Assembly: GCA_032207245.1 (NCBI GenBank)
Contig: CM063498.1
Coordinates: forward strand, 52,373,339-52,437,338
Source: Pardosa pseudoannulata
Taxonomy: Eukaryota; Arthropoda; Arachnida; Araneae; Lycosidae
Length of the DNA: 64,000 nt
Direction of reading: 5' to 3'
A model generated the notes under the pieces. That model did no database searches. It saw only the letters and a list, made by a program, of their open reading frames with translations, and had not been told where the DNA came from. The translations under genes were made by a program, and so were the position numbers. Numbering within the stretch: the stretch's first letter is position 1; each line of letters starts with the position of its first letter. Shown here one piece after another: positions 23,029-35,932 of this stretch.

Positions 23029-24100
23029 GCAGTTGCAGCGAATATTGAAGAACAAATTGATGAGTAGGCAGACATTGTACCAGGTGTCATTATCTTTTGT
23101 GAAATCTTGTCGATACCTACACCAATTTAATAACTCTTACGAGGCACATCAAGCATCTCTCTGCTTTTGCATATCTCCCTCTTCCTGATCTGTTATTTTT
23201 TAAAAATTCAGCGCGCTCCAGCGGATATTAAACAAATCCCATCACGTCCCATCAATAGCCCTACTAACAAACATCAGTTATAGCAGCAGTTGCAGCGAAT
23301 ATCAAAGAAACAAATTGATGAGTAGGCAGACATTGTACCAGGTGTCATTATCTTTTGTGAAATCTTAAGTCGATACCTACACCAATTTAATAACTCTTAC
23401 GAGGCACATCAAGCATCTCTCTGCTTTTGCATATCTCCCTCTTCCTGATCTGCTATTTTTTTTAAAAATTCAGCGAGTTCCATCGGATATTAAACAAATC
23501 CCATGAGTTCCAGCGGATATTAAACAAATCCCATCACGTCCCATCAATAGCCCTACTAACAAACATCAGTTATAGCAGCAGTTGCAGCGAATATCAAAGA
23601 ACAAATTGATGAGAAGGCAGACACTGTAGCAGGTGTCATTATCTTTTGTGAAATCGCAAATCGATACCTACACCGATTTAATAACTCTTACGAGGCACAT
23701 CAAGCATCTCTTTGATTTTGCATATCTCCCTCTTCCTGATCTGCTATTTTTTTAAAATTCAGCGATCTCCAGCGGATATTAAACAAATCCCATCACGTCC
23801 CATCAATAGCCCTACTAACAAACATCAGTTATAGCGGTAGTTGCAGCGAATATCAAACAACAAATTGATGAGAAGGCAGACACTGTACCAGGTGTCATTA
23901 TCTTTTGTGAAATCGTAAATCGATACCTATACCGATTTAATAACTCTTACGAGGCACATCAAGCATCTCTTTGATTTTGCATATCTCCCTCTTCCTGATC
24001 TGCTATTTTTTTAAAATTCAGCGATCTCCAGCGGATATTAAACAAATCCCATCACGTCCCATCAATAGCCCTACTAACAAACATCAGTTATAGCGGTAGT

Positions 24101-25201
24101 TGTGATGAGTCGATTTAGATCTGTTATAATTGATTCATTCATACAAGAAGTAAAATGTTCGGGATCTAAATCTGACCTCATCACATCTTTGTAAAGAGAT
24201 GGAGGACCATAAATTTCTATTCAACGGATATTATTGTCTTGTACGGTGCTCTCGGGCGGGGTTCTGATCCCAGTCCCAGATTAGAATCCCGTCTCCGTAC
24301 TTGACATTAAATAAGAACGTACCTTTGTGGAGTATTTATGAGTCCCTAAGGGATAGTGCCCAATTAGAAGGGATAAGGTTTGGCACGTTGGCGGTCTCAA
24401 GGCGGGGTTGAAGCAGACCAATGAAATTCTTACAACTATCCCGATTGGACGACAAGAAGGAAGAGGGGACAAGGTTGAAATAATTAAATATGAAAAATCT
24501 AAAAGATGAGACGATGGTTCGGAGGTCCCAGAGAAGAGGTTCGGAGGTCCCAAAAGAAGGTGTTCGAAAGTCGGGAGTCCAGTCGGGTCCGACGGAAGTT
24601 GTTCGTGAGTCCAGAGGAGAAGGTGCTCGATAGTCCAGACTAGGAGAGTCTAGCCAAGTCCGAGAGGATGTGTTCCTGCACCAAATAGTACAGCCACAAC
24701 CCAAAGACTCAGGAGGAAGCACCTGACGAGACCAACAGATGATATATAGATTCCCTCTATTGATCAGTCATAGATACCCTTCAACCAGAAGTGTTCCGGC
24801 CCAACATTTTAGACCCACAAAGGTACCCCAAATTTACATACATTTTTGAAATTGAGATTAGGTCCTCTATCTATTTACAAAATTACTTAAGTATATAAAA
24901 AATTTGTCAGAACTAATTTAGAAGATGTTGACAAAGCTTATTTTATGAAAATTAGCATCAATTTTTGTATGTAAATAGAAGTATGTATATTATAATAAAT
25001 TTACTTTTTTTTTAATATTAAGCTAGTCTCGGTTGCTGTCAATTTAGCTGTTAGTTTATTTTCATTTTTATGTCTGTAGTTTCTCAGAACCTGTGGTTAA
25101 ATTTAGTACAAAAATACTTAATACAACGCAATTAAAAATAAATCACCACTATACATTTGATCACAGGTTGATACTCAAATATAAACGAGGACTACATGAC
25201 A
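24101..25201 (+). mobile_element. solo LTR in satellite, copy 5
   Basis: Same LTR, about 1101 bp. It shares 'cagccacaaccc' and 'gaggatgtgttcc' variants with copy 3, so these two come from a common ancestor unit. Confidence 0.85.
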
Positions 25202-26238
25202 GCAGTTGCAGCGAATATTGAAGAACAAATTGATGAGTAGGCAGACATTGTACCAGGTGTCATTATCTTTTGTGAAATCTTGTCGATACCTACACCAATT
25301 TAATAACTCTTACGAGGCACATCAAGCATCTCTCTGCTTTTGCATATCTCCCTCTTCCTGATCTGTTATTTTTTTTAAATTCAGCGATCTCCAGCGGATA
25401 TTAAACAAATCCCATCACGTCCCATCAATAGCCCTACTAACAAACATCAGTTATAGCAGCAGTTGCAGCGAATATCAAAGAACAAATTGATGAGTAGGCA
25501 GACATTGTACCAGGTGTCATTATCTTTTGTGAAATCTTGTCGATACCTACACCAATTTAATAACTCTTACGAGGCACATCAAGCATCTCTCTGCTTTTGC
25601 ATATCTCCCTCTTCCTGATCTGTTATTTTTTAAAAATTCAGCGCGCTCCAGCGGATATTAAACAAATCCCATCACGTCCCATCAATAGCCCTACTAACAA
25701 ACATCAGTTATAGCAGCAGTTGCAGCGAATATCAAAGAACAAATTGATGAGTAGGCAGACATTGTACCAGGTGTCATTATCTTTTGTGAAATCTTAAGTC
25801 GATACCTACACCAATTTAATAACTCTTACGAGGCACATCAAGCATCTCTCTGCTTTTGCATATCTCCCTCTTCCTGATCTGTTATTTTTTAAAAATTCAG
25901 CGCGCTCCAGCGGATATTAAACAAATCCCATCACGTCCCATCAATATCCCTACTAACAAACATCAGTTATAGCAGCAGTTGCAGCGAATATCAAAGAACA
26001 AATTGATGAGAAGGCAGACACTGTAGCAGGTGTCATTATCTTTTGTGAAATCGCAAATCGATACCTACACCGATTTAATAACTCTTACGAGGCACATCAA
26101 GCATCTCTTTGATTTTGCATATCTCCCTCTTCCTGATCTGCTATTTTTTTAAAATTCAGCGATCTCCAGCGGATATTAAACAAATCCCATCACGTCCCAT
26201 CAATAGCCCTACTAACAAACATCAGTTATAGCGGTAGT

Positions 26239-27332
26239 TGTGATGAGTCGATTTAGATCTGTTATAATTGATTCATTCATACAAGAAGTAAAATGTTCGG
26301 GATCTAAATCTGACCCCATCACGTCTTTGTAAAGAGATGGAGGACCATAAATTTCTATTCAACGGGTATTATTGTCTTGTACGGTTGGGGTTCTGATCCC
26401 AGTCCCAGATTCGAATCCCGTCTCCGTACTTGACATTAAATAAGAATGTACCTTTGTGGAGTATTTATGAGTCCCTAAGGGACAGTGCCCAATTAGAAGG
26501 GATAAGGTTTGGCACGTTGGCGGTCTCAAGGCGCGGTTCAAATTGAAGCTGACCAATGAAATTCTTACAACTATCCGGATTTGACGACAAGAAGGAAGAG
26601 GGGACAAGGTTGAAATAATTAAATATGAAAAATCTAAAAGATGAGACGATGGTTCGGAGGTCCCAGAGAAGAGGTTCGGAGGTCCCAAAAGAAGGTGTTC
26701 GAAAGTCGGGAGTCCAGTCGGGTCCGACGGAAGTTGTTCGTGAGTCCAGAGGAGAAGGTGCTCGATAGTCCAGACTAGGAGAGTCTAGCCAAGTCCGACA
26801 GGAAGTGTTCCTGCACCAAATAGTACGGCCGCACCCCAAAGACTCAGGAGGAAGCCCCTGACGAGACCAACGGATGATATATAGATTCCCTCTCCTGATC
26901 AGCCATAGATACCCTTCAACCAGAAGTGTTCCTCCAACATTTTAGACCCACAAAGGTACCCCAAATTTACATACATTTTTGAAATTGAGATTAGGTCCTC
27001 TATCTATTTACAAAATTACTTAAGTATATAAAAAATTTGTCAGAACTAATTTAGAAGATGTTGACAAAGCTTATTTTATGAAAATTAGCATCAGTTTTGT
27101 ATGTAAATAGATGTATGTATATTATAATAAATTTACTTTTTTTTAATATTAAGCTAGTCTCGGTTGCTGTCAATTTAGCTGTTAGTTTATTTTCATTTTT
27201 ATGTCTGTAGTTTCTCAGAACCTGTGGTTAAATTTAGTACAAAAATACTTAACACAACGCAATTAAAAATAAATCACCACTATACATTTGATCACAGGTT
27301 GATACTCAAATATAAACGAGGACTACATGACA
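26239..27332 (+). mobile_element. solo LTR in satellite, copy 6
   Basis: Same LTR, about 1094 bp, close to copies 1 and 7. It carries 'ggcgcggttc' in place of 'ggcggggttc', a change shared with copy 7. Confidence 0.85.
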
Positions 27333-28113
27333 GCAGTTGCAGCGAATATTGAAGAACAAATTGATGAGTAGGCAGACATTGTACCAGGTGTCATTATCTT
27401 TTGTGAAATCTTAAGTCGATACCTACACCAATTTAATAACTCTTACGAGGCACATCAAGCATCTCTCTGCTTTTGCATATCTCCCTCTTCCTGATCTGTT
27501 ATTTTTTAAAAATTCAGCGCGCTCCAGCGGATATTAAACAAATCCCATCACGTCCCATCAATAGCCCTACTAACAAACATCAGTTATAGCAGCAGTTGCA
27601 GCGAATATCAAAGAACAAATTGATGAGAAGGCAGACACTGTAGCAGGTGTCATTATCTTTTGTGAAATCGCAAATCGATACCTACACCGATTTAATAACT
27701 CTTACGAGGCACATCAAGCATCTCTTTGATTTTGCATATCTCCCTCTTCCTGATCTGCTATTTTTTTAAAATTCAGCGAGTTCCATCGGATATTAAACAA
27801 ATCCCATCACGTCCCATCAATAGCCCTACTAACAAACATCAGTTATAGCAGCAGTTGCAGCGAATATCAAAGAACAAATTGATGAGAAGGCAGACACTGT
27901 AGCAGGTGTCATTATCTTTTGTGAAATCGCAAATCGATACCTACACCGATTTAATAACTCTTACGAGGCACATCAAGCATCTCTTTGATTTTGCATATCT
28001 CCCTCTTCCCGACTGCTATTTTTTTTTAATTCAGCGCGCTCCAGCGGATATTAAACAAATCCCATCACGTCCCATCAATAGCCCTACTAACAAACATCAG
28101 TTATAGCGGTAGT

Positions 28114-29205
28114 TGTGATGAGTCGATTTAGATCTGTTATAATTGATTCATTCATACAAGAAGTAAAATGTTCGGGATCTAAATCTGACCTCATCACATC
28201 TTTGTAAAGAGATGGAGGACCATAAATTTCTATTCAATGGATATTATTCTCTTGTACGGTTGGGGTTCTGATCCCAGTCCCAGATTAGAATCCCGTCTCC
28301 GTACTTGACATTAAATAAGAATGTACCTTTGTGGAGTATTTATGAGTCCCTAAGGGACAGTGCCCAATTAGAAGGGATAAGGTTTGGCACGTTGGCGGTC
28401 TCAAGGCGCGGTTCAAATTGAAGCTGACCAATGAAATTCTTACAACTTTCCTGATTGGATGAAAAGAAGGAAGAGGGGACAAGGTTGAAATAATTAAATA
28501 TGAAAAATCTAAAAGATGAGACGATGGTTCGGAGGTCCCAGAGAAGAGGTTCGGAGGTCCCAAAAGAAGGTGTTCGAAAGTCGGGAGTCCAGTCGGGTCC
28601 GACGGAAGTTGTTCGTGAGTCCAGAGGAGAAGGTGCTCGATAGTCCAGACTAGGAGAGTCTAGCCAAGTCCGACAGGAAGTGTTCCTGCACCAAATAGTA
28701 CGGCCGCACCCCAAAGACTCAGGAGGAAGCCCCTGACGAGACCAACGGATGATATATAGATTCCCTCTCCTGATCAGCCATAGATACCCTTCAACCAGAA
28801 GTGTTCCGGGCCAACATTTTAGACCCACAAAGGTACCCCAAATTTACATACATTTTTGAAATTGAGATTAGGTCCTCTATCTATTTACAAAATTACTTAA
28901 GTACATAAAAAATTTGTCAGAACTAATTTAGAAGATGTTGACAAAGCTTATTTTATGAAAATAGCATCAGTTTTGTATGTAAATAGATGTATGTATATTA
29001 TAAATTTACTTTTTTTTAATATTAAGCTAGTCTCGGTTGCTGTCAATTTAGCTGTTAGTTTATTTTCATTTTTATGTCTGTAGTTTCTCAGAACCTGTGG
29101 TTAAATTTAGTACAAAAATACTTAACACAACGCAATTAAAAATAAATCACCACTATACATTTGATCACAGGTTGATACTCAAATATAAACGAGGACTACA
29201 TGACA
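28114..29205 (+). mobile_element. solo LTR in satellite, copy 7
   Basis: Same LTR, about 1092 bp, sharing the 'ggcgcggttc' variant with copy 6. The following block has five monomers, the longest in the array. Confidence 0.85.
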
Positions 29206-30504
29206 GCAGTTGCAGCGAATATTGAAGAACAAATTGATGAGTAGGCAGACATTGTACCAGGTGTCATTATCTTTTGTGAAATCTTGTCGATACCTACACC
29301 AATTTAATAACTCTTACGAGGCACATCAAGCATCTCATTGATTTTGCATATCTCCCTCTTCCTGATCTGCTATTTTTTTAAAATTCAGCGATCTCCAGCG
29401 GATATTAAACAAATCCCCTCACGTCCCATCAATAGCCCTACTAACAAACATCAGTTATAGCAGCAGTTGCAGCGAATATCAAAGAACAAATTGATGAGAA
29501 GGCAGACACTGTACCAGGTGTCATTATCTTTTGTGAAATCTTAAGTCGATACCTACACCAATTTAATAACTCTTACGAGGCACATCAAGCATCTCTCTGC
29601 TTTTGCATATCTCCCTCTTCCTGATCTGTTATTTTTTAAAAATTCAGCGCGCTCCAGCGGATATTAAACAAATCCCATCACGTCCCATCAATAGCCCTAC
29701 TAACAAACATCAGTTATAGCAGCAGTTGCAGCGAATATCAAAGAACAAAGTGATGAGAAAGCAGACACTTTACCAGGTGTCATTATCTTTTGTGAAATCG
29801 TAAATCGATACCTACACCGATTTAATAACTCTTACGAGGCACATCAAGCATCTCTTTGATTTTGCATATCTCCCTCTTCCTGATCTGCTATTTTTTTTTT
29901 AAATTCAGCGAGTTCCAGCGGATATTAAACAAATCCCATCACGTCCCATCAATAGCCCTACTAACAAACATCAGTTATAGCAGCAGTTGCAGCGAATATC
30001 AAAGAACAAATTGATGAGAAGGCAGACACTGTACCAGGTGTCATTATCTTTTGTGAAATCGCAAATCGATACCTACACCGATTTAATAACTCTTACGAGG
30101 CACATCAAGCATCTCTTTGATTTTGCATATCTCCCTCTTCCTGATCTGCTATTTTTTTAAAAATTCAGCGAGTTCCATCGGATATTAAACAAATCCCATC
30201 ACGTCCCATCAATAGCCCTACTAACAAACATCAGTTATAGCAGCAGTTGCAGCGAATATCAAAGAACAAATTGATGAGAAGGCAGACACTGTACCAGGTG
30301 TCATTATCTTTTGTGAAATCGTAAATCGATACCTATACCGATTTAATAACTCTTACGAGGCACATCAAGCATCTCTTTGATTTTGCATATCTCCCTCTTC
30401 CCGACTGCTATTTTTTTTAATTCAGCGCGCTCCAGCGGATATTAAACAAATCCCATCACGTCCCATCAATAGCTCTACTAACAAACATCAGTTATGGCGG
30501 CAGT

Positions 30505-31592
30505 TGTGATGAGGCGATTTGGATCTGTTATAATTGATTCATTCATACAAGAAGTAAAATGTTCGGGATCTAAATCTGACCTCATCACATCTTTGTAAAG
30601 AGATGGAGGACGATAAATTTCTATTCAATGGATATTATTCTCTTGTACGGTTGGGGTTCTGATCCCAGCCCCAGATTAGAATCCCGTCTCCGTACTTGAC
30701 ATTAAATAAGAATGTACCTTTGTGGAGTATTTATGAGTCCCTAAGGGACAGTGCCCAATTAGAAGGGATAAGGTTTTCCACGTTGGCGGTCTCAAGGCGG
30801 GGTTCAAATTGAAGCTGACCAATGAAATTCTTACAACTATCCGGATTGGACGACAAGAAGGAATAGGGGACAAGGTTGATATAATTAAATATGAAAAATC
30901 TAAAAGTTGAGACGTTGGTTCGGAGGTCCCAGACAAGATGGTTCGGAGGTCCCAAAAGAAGGTGTTCGAAAGTCGGGAGTCCAGTCGGGTCCGACGGAAG
31001 TTGTTCGTGAGTCCAGAGGAGAAGGTGCTCGATAGTCCAGACTAGGAGAGTCTAGCCAAGTCCAACAGGAAGTGTTCCTGCACCAAATAGTACGGCCGCA
31101 CCCCAAAGACTCAGGAGGAAGCCCCTGACGAGACCAACGGATGATATATAGATTCCCTCTCCTGATCAGCCATAGATACCCTTCAACCAGAAGTGTTCCG
31201 GCCCTAACATTTTAGACCCACAAAGGTACCCCAAATTTACATACATTTTTGAAATTGAGATTAGGTCCTCTATCTATTTACAAAATTACTTAAGTATATA
31301 AAAAATTTGTCAGAACTAATTTAGAAGATGTTGACAAAGCTTATTTTATGAAAATTAGCATCAGTTTTGTATGTAAATAGATGTATGTATATTATAATAA
31401 ATTTACTTTTTTTTAATATTAAGCTAGTCTCGGTTGCTGTCAATTTAGCTGTTAGTTTATTTTCATTTTTATGTCTGTAGTTTCTCAGAACCTGTGGTTA
31501 AATTTAGTACAAAAATACTTAACACAACGCAATTAAAAATAAATCACCACTATACAGGTTGATACTCAAATATAAACGAGGACTACATGACA
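30505..31592 (+). mobile_element. solo LTR in satellite, copy 8, with perfect 5-bp TSD
   Basis: Same LTR. It is flanked by gcagt on both sides (30500-30504 and 31593-31597), the cleanest trace of the original target duplication. This supports the reading that an LTR element inserted once into a monomer and the LTR was then amplified with the array. Confidence 0.88.
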
Positions 31593-31984
31593 GCAGTTGC
31601 AGCGAATATTGAAGAACAAATTGATGAGTAGGCAGACATTGTACCAGGTGTCATTATCTTTTGTGAAATCTTAAGTCGATACCTACACCAATTTAATAAC
31701 TCTTACGAGGCACATCAAGCATCTCTCTGCTTTTGCATATCTCCCTCTTCCTGATCTGTTATTTTTTAAAAATTCAGCGCGCTCCAGCGGATATTAAACA
31801 AATCCCATCACGTCCCATCAATAGCCCTACTAACAAACATCAGTTATAGCAGCAGTTGCAGCGAATATCAAAGAACAAATTGATGAGAAGGCAGACACTG
31901 TACCAGGTGTCATTATCTTTTGTGAAATCGTAAATCGATACCTATACCGATTTAATAACTCTTACGAGGCACATCAAGCATCTC

Positions 31985-32345
31985 AATGTGTATGCCTAAG
32001 ATTAATGAGTTTAAACTCCAAGAATTAGATGAAAATCTGTTATTAATGATCGGATAGGCATCCAAGGCATTTAAGAATCATTAATTTCTGATAGTTCTTT
32101 CCTTTCTGGGTTTTAAAAAGGAAAGGATTTTTACGCTTGAGAGGGACAAAAAGAACTATCTTGAAACTGATATGATTTATGATTGTGAAAAAACGTATTA
32201 GTGTGAGTGCAGTTTGGTATTTCGGATTATAGTCTGAGCTGTTGATATGGTTGGTAAGTTTTTATTTATTGTTTTTATATGTCTTATATGTAATTTTTAT
32301 AATGTGTCTGTTTTCATCAGTTAAAAGGGTATAATTTTTATTCAT
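31985..32345 (+). repeat. dispersed repeat R, copy e (3' half and tail)
   Basis: From the array edge the sequence reads 'taagattaatgagtttaaac', 'tagatgaaaatctgttatt', 'aactgatatgatttatgatt' and 'tattagtgtgagtgcagttt', all R landmarks. The array therefore ends within an R context, consistent with the monomer having arisen from R at this place. Confidence 0.7.
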
Positions 32346-32369
32346 GAATAAATCGTACGATCTACTTCT

Positions 32370-33790
32370 GAGTTTCAAGGTTCTTTTTCAATTTACGCAT
32401 AATTGTAAGAATTCATTTTTATTTATTTTTAGATTCCACGGTTGGAAAAAATTTAGAAATGAGTGCGTTTTCAGCAAAAAATTATTTCGAGTTTCCTTTA
32501 TTTTTATGTCGAAGATGGCTTTTGTCATGTGAAACAATTTATTTTTTCTCTTCCACAGCGCATTATTTTAACTTTGCCACTTTTGTTTAATTCAAGCATA
32601 ATTATAAGAATTCATTTTTATTTATTTTTAGATTGCATGGTTGAAAAATATTTAGAATTGAGTGCGTTTTCAGCAAAAGTTTATTTCGAGTTTCCTTTTA
32701 TTTTTATGCCGAAAATGTCTTTTGTCATGTAAAACAATTTATTTTTTCTCTTCCACAGCGCATTATTTTAACTTTGCCACTTTTGTTTAATTCAAGCATA
32801 ATTGTAAGAATTCATTTTTATTTATTTTTAGATTCCACGGTTGGAAAAAATTTAGAAATGAGTGCGTTTTCAGCAAAAAATTATTTCGAGTTTCCTTTAT
32901 TTTTATGTCGAAGATGGCTTTTGTCATGTGAAACAATTTATTTTTTTCTCACCCACAGCTCATGTGTTTTAACTTTGCCCCTTTTGTTTAATTCAAGCAT
33001 AATTGAAAGAATTCATATTTATTTATTTTTAGATTGCATGGTTGGAAAAAATTTAGAAATGAGTGCGTTTTCAGCAAAAGTTTATTTCGAGTTTCCTTTA
33101 TTTTTATGTCGAAGATGTCTTTTGTTATGAGAAACAATTTATATTTTTTTCTGATCCACAGCACATGTATTTTAACTTCACCTTGTGTTTATATTGCGCA
33201 TAATTGTAAGAATTCATTTTTATTTATTTTTAGATTGCATGGTTGAAAAATATTTAGAATTGAGTGCTTTTTCAGCAAAAGCTTATTTTGAGTTTCCTTT
33301 TATTTTTATGCCGAAAATGTCTTTTGTCATGTAAAACAATTTATTTTTTTCTCACCCACAGCTCATGTGTTTTAACTTTGCCCCTTTTGTTTAATTTAAG
33401 CATAATTGAAAGAATTCATCTTTATTTTTAGATTGGATAGTTGGAAAACATTTAGAAATGAGTACGTTTTTATAAGCTCATTTCGAGTTTCCTTTTATTT
33501 TTATGCGGAAATTGTCTTTAGTCATGTGAAACAATTTATATTTTTTTTCTCGCCCACAGCACATGTGTTTTAACTTTGCCCCTTTTGTTTAATTTAAGCA
33601 TAATTGAAAGAATTCATCTTTATTTATTTTTAGATTTAATGGTTGGAAAACATTTAGAAATACGTACGTTTTCATAAGCTCATTTCGAGTTTATTTTTAT
33701 GCCGAAAATGTTTTTTGTCATGTGAAACTATTTTTTTTCTCATGCACAGCCCATGTGATGTATTTTAACTTTGTACCTTGTGTTTAATTT
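32370..33790 (+). repeat. seven-copy ~200-bp tandem repeat
   Basis: The motif 'agaattcat' recurs near 32409, 32610, 32810, 33010, 33208, 33411 and 33610. Each unit has 'tttttagatt.ca.ggttg', 'gagtgcgttttcagcaaaa', 'tcgagtttcctttta' and a pyrimidine tract followed by 'ccacagc'. Open frames of 60-118 codons in several phases follow from the period and shift between units, so coding is unlikely. Divergence rises toward the right end, and further decayed units continue to 34320. Confidence 0.9.
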
Positions 33791-34320
33791 TCGCACAAAG
33801 GCAATATTTATTTTTCATTTATTTATTTATTGAGTGATTGAAAGGAGATTTCAATATGTGTGTGTTTTTAGTATTAGGTTATTTTTAGTACCTTATATTT
33901 ACAATGTGCCTGTTTCATGACGAGAAACAATGTAATATTGTGTTTTTGCAGAGAACTCGTATGATGTATCGAAAAGTGCTAAAATTAAAATCTATTTTAT
34001 TATTTGTTTATTGACTGAGTGGTTGAAAGGAAATTACAAATTGCGTACATTTATTGTATAAGGTTTTCATTTTAGTATCTTATATTTATAATGGGCCTAT
34101 TTCAGTATGAGAAACAATGTAATGATGTTTTAGAGAAAACTAGTATAATCTATTTTAGCCCCCTGCATATTTACATTATTTATACATCTGTACATTTTTT
34201 TTACTTCATTTTCCGTATAAATGTAATAGTTGATTGCTATTTTGATTTTTTTATGTGGTTGAATGCGAATTTCAAAATGCATGCTTTTTTAGTAAAAGTT
34301 TATTTTAATTGAATTTCACT
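33790..34320 (+). repeat. decayed continuation of the 200-bp tandem repeat
   Basis: At least three older units can be followed by 'gattgaaaggagatttcaat', 'ggttgaaaggaaattacaaa' and 'ggttgaatgcgaatttcaaa' and by repeated 'gagaaacaatgtaat'. They link the 200-bp array to R tails at 11700-11990 and 14960-15170. Confidence 0.65.
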
Positions 34321-35054
34321 TATTTTACTGTCTTGGGATTTAATATCTAGACACTAACATCAAGGGAAAAATGGACTTTATTTCGAAACTGCAATGTGAA
34401 TACGACTATAAATAACACTGTTACACAAAGTAAAAGGCACTAAAATTAACAAGAAAGGATTTTTTCATTAAAATGCATCGAATTAAGAGTTCAATAATAG
34501 TATTTTCCCAGTAGACTACGTATCTGACAGTTGCTTTCATTGTTTTTATTCTATCTTTATTATTTATATTAAAATAAAGCCGGGTATCGATTTATGTCTC
34601 CATTTTATAAAATTGGTGCAAAATAACTTTTTAAACTTGGGTAACGTTTTAGCCGTTTTTTTTATTTTATTTTTATTACTATCTGTAACTTGACAGAATG
34701 CGTGACGTTAAAAAAATGCACTCAGTTTTATAACAAATATATTTATAGGCAAATCCATAAAGATTATAAAGGAAAAGTAATACTTCTATAGATCCGTTTT
34801 GAGTTACCAACTAGCTATAACAACACACCTAATTGGAAAAAAAACCTATTTTTCTGATTATAAAAACAAGGGTGTACACAAAAAGAAAGATTTTAATAAG
34901 ACGAAAAAATTATTCTATTCTATAAACTTAACTCGATTATTTGTAGCTTGCATTAAAAAATTCAAGGACTAAAACTTTTTTATTTTCAAAAATGGTACAA
35001 AAAAGTATTTCATATTTTTGGTCTATGTTTTATCATTTTAAAACTTCTTTGTGC
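34321..35054. other. AT-rich spacer, nothing recognised
   Basis: No terminus, tandem unit or coding frame above background was seen. Confidence 0.4.
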
Positions 35055-35636
35055 TGTAACGTCACGGGATCCTCGGGAAGCGTGTGGGTGTCGAAGTGGT
35101 TATGACACGACGTACAGCTTAGAAACAATAACAACGTTTATTCTTGATTAAAATGGAGTATGCACAAATTTTCCTAATGAAAATCACAAGGCTCAGGCGA
35201 GCTGGTGCGGACCTAAAAGTCCCAGGTTCAAGGCGAACCTAAAAAACAATCTGCGAACAGGTGCCAACAGATGTCGTTGTACAAGGGTACAAATGGGCCT
35301 CCTTGAATCCCACAAAAAGGCTGGAGAAAAGCTCTCCAAAAAATTAACCGCCGCAAGTCGAACCTCTGTCTGTTCTTGTCCTGGGGACCCTCCGGCGAAG
35401 AAACTCGCACCTCCTGACGTCACCTTTCGACTCTTCGCACTGGCTTTTACTTTCCGCGTCGCTGTTCTGGTAGCTTCTGATTGGCTACTTCGGTGACGCC
35501 TCACTGTCTGCATTTCGTTGTCCCGTCCGTCCTTCCGATTCACCTCGGACATCTCAAGGCGGGGTCGAAGCGACAACCCTTTGTAGTTTAGTGTCAAAAA
35601 CCCAGACAGAGTGTCACCCTACCCTGGGCTTTAACA
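35055..35636 (-). mobile_element. solo LTR
   Basis: A GC-richer island of 582 bp starts TGTAACGTCACGG and ends GGGCTTTAACA, giving TG...CA ends on either strand. On the minus strand AATAAA lies about 80 bases from the 3' end (near 35135), fitting an LTR read leftward. No internal retroelement coding is adjacent. A matching target duplication was not found, so the edges are less certain than for the other LTRs. The 134-codon minus-strand open frame inside has no domain and is probably incidental. Confidence 0.65.
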
Positions 35637-35932
35637 AAACCCCATTGTGAAGCCAATGGGGTGTATTGACGTCACAGTGCCGTTAATGAGATTTAATGAT
35701 AATAATAGTAATAACAAAAATGATGATCATGATCATGATGAATGATTGTGGTAATAATAATAATTATTATTGTTATTATCATTAAAGTTTTTTCAGAAGT
35801 ACTGTGCTTTTACCGTTCACTTATTTAGTAGGTTTGTAAATAATATCGGACTAAATAGCATTTATATATTTGTCACGGATTTGAACCTAGAGACTAATAT
35901 GCGTTCACATATACATATAATAGATATTTATA
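35637..35932. other. AT-rich spacer with short AAT/ATG-type repeats
   Basis: It contains 'aataataatagtaataac' and 'gatgatcatgatcatgatg' simple repeats around 35697-35780 and no gene. Confidence 0.45.

Larger units (their letters stand above)
15742..31984 (+). repeat. higher-order satellite array: ~258-bp monomers plus eight co-amplified solo LTRs
   Basis: About 28 monomers of ~258 bp can be counted by the start motif 'ctactaacaaacatcag' (for example 17361, 17621, 17880). They are grouped in blocks of 3, 3, 4, 4, 4, 3, 5 and 1.5 monomers at 17124-17907, 19001-19776, 20886-21928, 23029-24100, 25202-26238, 27333-28113, 29206-30504 and 31593-31984, with a partial block at 15742-16036. Between blocks stands the same ~1.09-kb solo LTR, always in the same monomer position and orientation. 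The large unit is thus 1.87-2.4 kb. The first monomer after each LTR always carries the same variant ('attgaagaac', 'gatgagtagg'), showing that block and LTR spread together. The monomer aligns with part of R (9440-9700). The array breaks off inside a monomer at 31984 and joins an R copy. Confidence 0.95.

Noticed and set aside
16208..31106. Repeated minus-strand open frames of 90-167 codons in the big array
   Set aside because: Two overlapping phases are equally conserved, there is no known domain, and several copies differ by frame-changing indels. Conservation reflects recent amplification of the LTR, not coding selection.
35055..35636. Relation between this LTR and the LTR in the satellite array
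   Set aside because: They share 'tctcaaggcgggg' and little else; one short GC-rich word is not enough to join them.
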